Assembly: GCA_025362415.1 (NCBI GenBank)
Contig: JANYGM010000204.1
Span: 1-32,842, forward strand
Direction: 5' to 3'
DNA length: 32,842 nt
DNA from: a bacterium
GTDB taxonomy: Bacteria > Bacteroidota > Bacteroidia > Cytophagales > Thermonemataceae
A program made the position numbers and the translations under genes. This document shows positions 28,010 to 32,842 of the stretch, piece by piece. The notes under the pieces were generated by a model. That model made no database searches. It was not told the origin of the DNA and saw nothing but the letters and a program-made list of their open reading frames with translations. Each line of letters begins with the position of its first letter. Positions within the stretch are counted from its first letter, which is position 1.

Positions 28010-28098
28010 GACTTTGTTGCAACGGCTAGAACGCTGGAATAGCATTTTTATTTTTGTAAAAAGTCTATTTCAAGTACGCTGACCGTTGCAACAAAGTC
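28010..28098. repeat. 89-bp element with perfect 16-bp terminal inverted repeats (GACTTTGTTGCAACGG)
   Basis: 28010-28025 and 28083-28098, between the PIG-L and CsgG-like genes. Confidence 0.8.
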
Positions 28099-28153
28099 AA
28101 TAAGAAGTACGAGATATTAACATAAGATATTGATTATTAAGGTATTATAAAAT

Positions 28154-29533
28154 TTACCTTACAAACGCCAAAATACCTCTTGCTACATTTTCAGAAACTT
28201 CATTATAAATGCCTGTAATCATTTGTTGGTCGTTGGCAAACTCACGGCGGGCATCAAAGAGTGCATCAAAATCTTCTTTTCCTTCTTCTCTTACAATTGC
28301 TTGTAAACCTCCTCTGTTAGGAAATAAATTAGCTTTTTCTCCATCATAAGTAATGTAATTGATTTCATCTTTACGTGTTTCTGTAACGAGATTAGACACT
28401 AATATTTTACCTGTTTCTGTAGAGATTAAATCATATTGCATATAAAAAGTAACAGTTTTTGTACCTGAATACTCATTATAATTGGTTTCCCTGTATCTTG
28501 GCACATTGATAATCAAGCCACTGATTTGCTCACGTGTTTTCTCAAAATACCTATTAAAACCAATTTTACTTTCTTTGGTTATGCGTCCTTTTTGTACTTT
28601 TATATCCACAATTTTACTTACCAAAATAGCTTTTACGCCCAAAAGTTCACCCAAACGCACTGCTGTACCTTCTTTTATTGCACCAGAAAGCCCAAGTTTT
28701 TGTTCTTCCAAAATACGCTCCATATTATCTCTATCCACAATCTCTAAAAAAGGGCTTTTGGCAGCTAAAAGCTCTTGTGTGATGCCTGCTTGCACTTTTT
28801 CCAAAATCTCATCATCATAATTAGTGAAAGTACGGTTTACTTGGATAGGCAAAACGGAGATAGTCAAAGTGGCATCTTTGCGTGCTTTTTCACGTAAACG
28901 CCCAACTTCTTTGTAAGTTGGTTCGTTTTGGTAAACCTTATCAAAAGTATTGTAAGCAAGTTTATATTCTTTATTTTGGAGATAATTTTGCCCATGTCTA
29001 TAATCTGGCTCATTGATAGTAGAAGACTTTAGGGTTTTTATGTCTTTGTAAGAAGGCTCAATCCTTATTATCTCATCAAAAGATTGGTTGGCAGCATCAA
29101 AATTATCTGCGGTGAGTTCATCTTGCCCTTTGTTGTATATGTAAGAGAGATATTTTTCTTTTGAATCTGAAAAATATTGCTCATAATGGCTAGGAATGGA
29201 CAATTTAACATTATGGGTTTTTACTTTTTCTACAAACTTTTGTGCCTCTAAAAATGAATTAACAGCAAGTTTGTGATTTTGGGTATTATTTCCCTTGAAA
29301 ACATTTCCTAAAATATTATCCAATAAAACTTGCCCTGTGCGCTTCAAACCTATTTTTGCAGCAACATTTTCGTTGTTGCGGTTGAGCGCATCTAAATACA
29401 TTTCAGCGGCTTCTTCGTGCAAGCCTCCTTTTTCTAGTTCTTGTGCTTTTTTGAAAACTCTTTTTGAGCCAGAACAAGCGACTAATACATTGAAAATCAA
29501 TAAGATAATAATAGAGGTGTAAACATTTTTCAT
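28154..29533 (-). CDS. CsgG/HfaB-like lipoprotein with N-terminal TPR-like region
   Basis: VLVACSGSKRVFKKAQELEKGGLHEEAAEMYLDAL; LEIVDRDNMERILEEQKLGLSGAIKEGTAVRLGELLGVKAILVSKI. Confidence 0.8.
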   Translation of the reverse strand: MKNVYTSIIILLIFNVLVACSGSKRVFKKAQELEKGGLHEEAAEMYLDALNRNNENVAAKIGLKRTGQVLLDNILGNVFKGNNTQNHKLAVNSFLEAQKFVEKVKTHNVKLSIPSHYEQYFSDSKEKYLSYIYNKGQDELTADNFDAANQSFDEIIRIEPSYKDIKTLKSSTINEPDYRHGQNYLQNKEYKLAYNTFDKVYQNEPTYKEVGRLREKARKDATLTISVLPIQVNRTFTNYDDEILEKVQAGITQELLAAKSPFLEIVDRDNMERILEEQKLGLSGAIKEGTAVRLGELLGVKAILVSKIVDIKVQKGRITKESKIGFNRYFEKTREQISGLIINVPRYRETNYNEYSGTKTVTFYMQYDLISTETGKILVSNLVTETRKDEINYITYDGEKANLFPNRGGLQAIVREEGKEDFDALFDARREFANDQQMITGIYNEVSENVARGILAFVR

Positions 29534-29618
29534 AAAAACATTTTTATAAAGATATAATTTTTAAAGTTACTAATTTTGGGTAATTTAGTTTTTAGAAATT
29601 TTTGTGCCAAACTCTCTT

Positions 29619-29948
29619 TTAACCCAAAAAATCTTCAAAAATATTATCATTATTTTGTTTTATCAAAGTTTCACTCACTACCGCCTCACGCACAATACGC
29701 CCATATATGTGTGGGAAGACATCATAAGAATTTGCTTCATGTTTGAGTACGGCATCAGTCAAATTATCTTCTTTAATATGTAAAACAAGCATTTCAGGCT
29801 GATTTTTGAAATAATTATTAGCCGTTCTTGCCACCTGAACAGCAGTAGAACAATGAATAAAACCTTCCAAAGTAAGGCTTTCTGCAGCATAAGAAGGTTG
29901 ATTTTTTGCTGTTTCCCATTCTTTGGGCGTGATTAGATGATAAATCAT
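29619..29948 (-). CDS. DUF952 domain-containing protein
   Basis: MIYHLITPKEWETAKNQPSYAAESLTLEGFIHCSTAVQVARTANNYF; the longer ORF (to 30029) is mostly translated repeat. Confidence 0.82.
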   Translation of the reverse strand: MIYHLITPKEWETAKNQPSYAAESLTLEGFIHCSTAVQVARTANNYFKNQPEMLVLHIKEDNLTDAVLKHEANSYDVFPHIYGRIVREAVVSETLIKQNNDNIFEDFLG

Positions 29949-29979
29949 TTTTTGATGTATGTGATATAGCGTGTTACAT

Positions 29980-30010
29980 TCGTACCTTGCACCTCGTACT
30001 TCGTACTTTT
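29980..30010. repeat. Heptamer-type repeat tcgtaccttgcacctcgtacttcgtactttt
   Basis: Same family as 152-180. Confidence 0.5.
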
Positions 30011-30095
30011 TCCTTGCGTAAAATTGCATAATTTTTTTGATAAAAGTTTTAAAATTTTATTATATTTGCAAGTAATTATCAACGTAATTGATGCA

Positions 30096-30584
30096 ATGAT
30101 AGAAAAATTGGATAAAAAATCAGACAGACAAACAGAAGTAAGGCAAATTTTAATGGCTTACTTGGAAAGTCGTGCTTTGCGCAAAACGCCAGAAAGATTT
30201 GCTATTTTGGAAGAAATTTATTCAAGAAAAGACCATTTTGATGTAGAAGAACTCTATATCAGTATGAAAAACAAAAATTATCGTGTCAGCAGAGCAACCG
30301 TTTATAACACGTTGGATATTTTAGTTGAGTGCGACCTCGTTACCAAACACCAATTTGGCACACAACAAGCTAGATATGAAAAATCTTTCGGATTTAAGCA
30401 ACACGACCACCTCATTTGCCTAGAATGCCACAAAGTATTAGAATTTTGTGACCCACGCCTCCAACAAACGCAAGATATGGTAGCTAGTTTGCTCAAATTC
30501 AATATTTTACATCATTCACTTATTTTGTATGGAAATTGTCAAGATGAGCATTGTGAAGGAAAAACGTTGGTTGGAAAAGAGTAA
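30096..30584 (+). CDS. Fur family transcriptional regulator
   Basis: RKTPERFAILEEIYSRKDHFDVEELYISMKNKNYRVSRATVYNTLDILVECDLV; HDHLICLECHKVLEF. ATG at 30096 preferred over 30024. Confidence 0.92.
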   Translation: MIEKLDKKSDRQTEVRQILMAYLESRALRKTPERFAILEEIYSRKDHFDVEELYISMKNKNYRVSRATVYNTLDILVECDLVTKHQFGTQQARYEKSFGFKQHDHLICLECHKVLEFCDPRLQQTQDMVASLLKFNILHHSLILYGNCQDEHCEGKTLVGKE

Positions 30585-30586
30585 AT

Positions 30587-30609
30587 AATTGTGAATTATG
30601 AATGAATAC
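30587..30609. repeat. Heptamer-type repeat aattgtgaattatgaatgaatac
   Basis: Same family as 13228-13256. Confidence 0.45.
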
Positions 30610-30781
30610 AAAAAGTTAATAATCAGTTGATTGTATAAATAAGGAACTCAATTATTAAAATATTTTACGTAATTATAAAATATTTTAATAATTTAACCGT
30701 TATTTGTTGAGATAGTATAGAAAATCAAGAAACTAAAAACGACAGAAAAAATAATTATTTAATTTAAAAACTTATAATTTT

Positions 30782-31087
30782 ATGGCAGATAGAAATGGGG
30801 AATCTCGTAAATGGCTCACTATCAACACCGCAATATTTGGTGGTGCATCTATTGCATTAGCAATATTGGGCGTTACAAAAATGATTGCAAGTTTTGTTAG
30901 TGGTAATATAGCTATGCCAATAGTGGGCGCAGTGCTTGGATTGGGCTTATTTGGCTGGTTTGGTGCAAAAAACTTTATGGAAGCGTGGAAAGCGCACTCA
31001 AACACAGATTATGGGCAAGCAATGACCAAAGGAATTACGGCTTGGGCAGCCACTGTTGGTTTGGTATTAGTAAGAATTTTGACATAA
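30782..31087 (+). CDS. Small two- to three-TM hypothetical membrane protein
   Basis: 101 aa with hydrophobic segments ASIALAILGVTKMIASFV and IVGAVLGLGLFGWFGA. Confidence 0.65.
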   Translation: MADRNGESRKWLTINTAIFGGASIALAILGVTKMIASFVSGNIAMPIVGAVLGLGLFGWFGAKNFMEAWKAHSNTDYGQAMTKGITAWAATVGLVLVRILT

Positions 31088-31130
31088 TCCAATTTATTCA
31101 ATTACGAATTATCAATTACGTTTAATTTGG

Positions 31131-31165
31131 AAACTGCTTTTAAACATATTTAAAAGCAGTTTTTG
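31131..31165. terminator. Bidirectional terminator-like hairpin between convergent genes
   Basis: aaactgcttttaaacatatttaaaagcagtttttg. Confidence 0.75.
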
Positions 31166-31170
31166 TTTTT

Positions 31171-32220
31171 TTATTGTAAAATAAACTGTACTGCAAAAAA
31201 CTTTATTTTATGATAATTGGAAGTGTTTTTTGGGATATTTGACCAAATTTGCAAGGTATTTTCTTTTACTTTTGGTAGATAGTCCAAAATCTGAATGATT
31301 TGCAGAGTATATTGGTTTTTGTGTTTTTCTAAGAAATTTTTAAGATAATATAACAAGAAATTCCCTATAATTTCTTTCAAAAAAAAGAATAAAGCGACTG
31401 TACGCAACAAAATGCCAATGATAAGCATCAAAATATAAGAAGAAGAATTTTTTGAAAAATAGTTTTTTTCTAAGAAATCTTCTAAATAGAATGTAAAAAA
31501 CAATGTTCCTATTATCAATAAAATAGTGGCTATTAAGGCTATTTTGTTGGTATTTTTATTTTCGTTTTTATTTTCTAAAACATCATTAGATGTATTTTTA
31601 GTTACTTTTTGTTCTTGTCCTTCCAAAGAAAAGTGTATTTTTTCTTCTTTATACAAAATTTCTATTTCTTTAATGATTTTTATTACTAAGAAAGCAACCA
31701 AAAACCCCATACCAACATAAATTCCAATATAAGTAGCTAAAATACCCAAAACTACGTTATTAACATTCTGAAAAAAAGAAAAATCTCCTACTAATTTCTC
31801 CATAAACACTTCCCAAACCGCTTGAAATGGCTTTTGATAAAAGAAAATACCTACTAAAACCTTTTGTAATGAAGATTCTAACATACTCAAAACAGCAAGG
31901 AAAGATATTGCCAAACGCATATTTTTAACAATGGTGAACAAAAAATAACCTAAAAATCCTTGAAAAATAACAGCTATATGTGCCATTATGCTTGCGTGAG
32001 GACTTAAAATCATCTTCAAAATCAGGACAATAATCAATGATTGGAGTATATCAGAACGCTTTTCTGAAAATTTTGCTAGCAAACTAATCCACAAAACGGC
32101 ACTAGCCACTATAAAAATACTCGTAAAAGGCAGTTTTAGTGTATGCAAAATTCCTCCCAAAATCCCCTCTGTAAACGCCCAAAAAGCCGTTATTTTTAAA
32201 AAATTATTGTTCATTTTCAA
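31171..32220 (-). CDS. Hypothetical polytopic membrane protein
   Basis: 349 aa with about seven to eight hydrophobic segments; no family recognised. Confidence 0.7.
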   Translation of the reverse strand: MKMNNNFLKITAFWAFTEGILGGILHTLKLPFTSIFIVASAVLWISLLAKFSEKRSDILQSLIIVLILKMILSPHASIMAHIAVIFQGFLGYFLFTIVKNMRLAISFLAVLSMLESSLQKVLVGIFFYQKPFQAVWEVFMEKLVGDFSFFQNVNNVVLGILATYIGIYVGMGFLVAFLVIKIIKEIEILYKEEKIHFSLEGQEQKVTKNTSNDVLENKNENKNTNKIALIATILLIIGTLFFTFYLEDFLEKNYFSKNSSSYILMLIIGILLRTVALFFFLKEIIGNFLLYYLKNFLEKHKNQYTLQIIQILDYLPKVKENTLQIWSNIPKNTSNYHKIKFFAVQFILQ

Positions 32221-32357
32221 TTTTAAATAATTTGATTAGTGTTACAAAGATATTTTTATAAAACTATAAATCAAATTTTGAACCAAAAAATACTAATTCT
32301 TTAGGTATTTTCGTTATGTTTGCAAAATATACAAACTCAAAAGATAACATCAAAAAA

Positions 32358-32842
32358 ATGAACAAAATCCTCTTAATTATCCAACGTGAGTACCTTTTGC
32401 GTGTGCGCAAAAAATCTTTCGTGATAATGACCCTGCTTACTCCCTTGCTTTTTGCTGCGCTGATGGTCGTACCTACGTGGCTGATGAATAGTGATGCCCT
32501 CAAAGAAGTTAAAAATATTGAAGTTTTTGATGAAACAGGTATTTTTAAAGACAAAATGAGAAGTACAAAACAACTTACTTTTACGTATGTTGATGGTCAG
32601 AAAAGCGAGTTAGAGGCTAATTTTAATAAATCTAATGCCTTTGCGTTGCTTCATATTCCTGCTACTAATTTTGAAGAAAAAGGTAAAATTTCATTGAAAG
32701 GCAAAAAAACTATCAGTACGGAGGTAGAAATGGATATTAGGGCTGATTTGGAGCGTATCCTCAAAGATTATAAATTGCTTAAAGTGGGTATTACGCAAGA
32801 TATGATAGACAAGAGTAAGACTCGTCTTAGTATGAATACCAC
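32358..32842 (+). CDS. ABC-2 type transporter permease (NatB-like), 5' part, truncated by window end
   Basis: MNKILLIIQREYLLRVRKKSFVIMTLLTPLLFAALMVVPTWLMNSD; frame open to the end. Confidence 0.82.
   Translation, partial: MNKILLIIQREYLLRVRKKSFVIMTLLTPLLFAALMVVPTWLMNSDALKEVKNIEVFDETGIFKDKMRSTKQLTFTYVDGQKSELEANFNKSNAFALLHIPATNFEEKGKISLKGKKTISTEVEMDIRADLERILKDYKLLKVGITQDMIDKSKTRLSMNT

Noticed and set aside
27546-28022. 158-aa minus-strand ORF opposite the PIG-L C terminus
   Set aside because: Overlaps a well-supported CDS and runs into the 89-bp inverted-repeat element; no recognisable family.
29949-30029. N-terminal extension of the DUF952 ORF (MQFYARKKYEVRGARYECNTLYHIHQK)
   Set aside because: This is translation of the heptamer repeat; MIYHLITPKEW is the natural start.
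1-32842. tRNA or rRNA genes
   Set aside because: No cloverleaf-like segments or conserved rRNA stretches were recognised by eye; tRNAscan was not available.

Overview
AT-rich accessory and housekeeping window from a Bacteroidota genome, probably Cytophagales-like. The taxon is inferred from the T9SS sorting tail, alternative complex III, Mpl-type ligase and TAnnTTTG promoter motifs. Main coding content, left to right: polysaccharide ABC permease (-), HTH protein (-), Mpl-like ligase (+), T9SS-sorted He_PIG repeat protein (-), gcvP (+), GIY-YIG/LRR protein (+), small ORF plus truncated HEPN-like ORF (+), CvpA (-), YqeY (-), the alternative complex III cluster actA-F (-) interrupted by a RAYT transposase and an NTF2-like gene, TIGR03643 protein (+), PIG-L deacetylase (+), CsgG-like lipoprotein (-), DUF952 (-), Fur family (+), two membrane proteins, and the start of an ABC-2 permease (+). 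The most interesting structure is a tandem array of three palindrome-bounded units at about 22507-23423, between actA and actB. Each unit has the form REP-A...REP-B. The middle unit carries the RAYT (Y1/HUH) gene, and the two flanking units look like internally deleted, non-autonomous copies retaining the 3' end or the 5' leader of the RAYT element. A related A/B doublet sits in reverse orientation between actC and actD, and three A palindromes lie near 1.2 kb. Several further palindrome families and degenerate heptamer repeats occupy most intergenic gaps. All calls were made by eye; no database searches were run.
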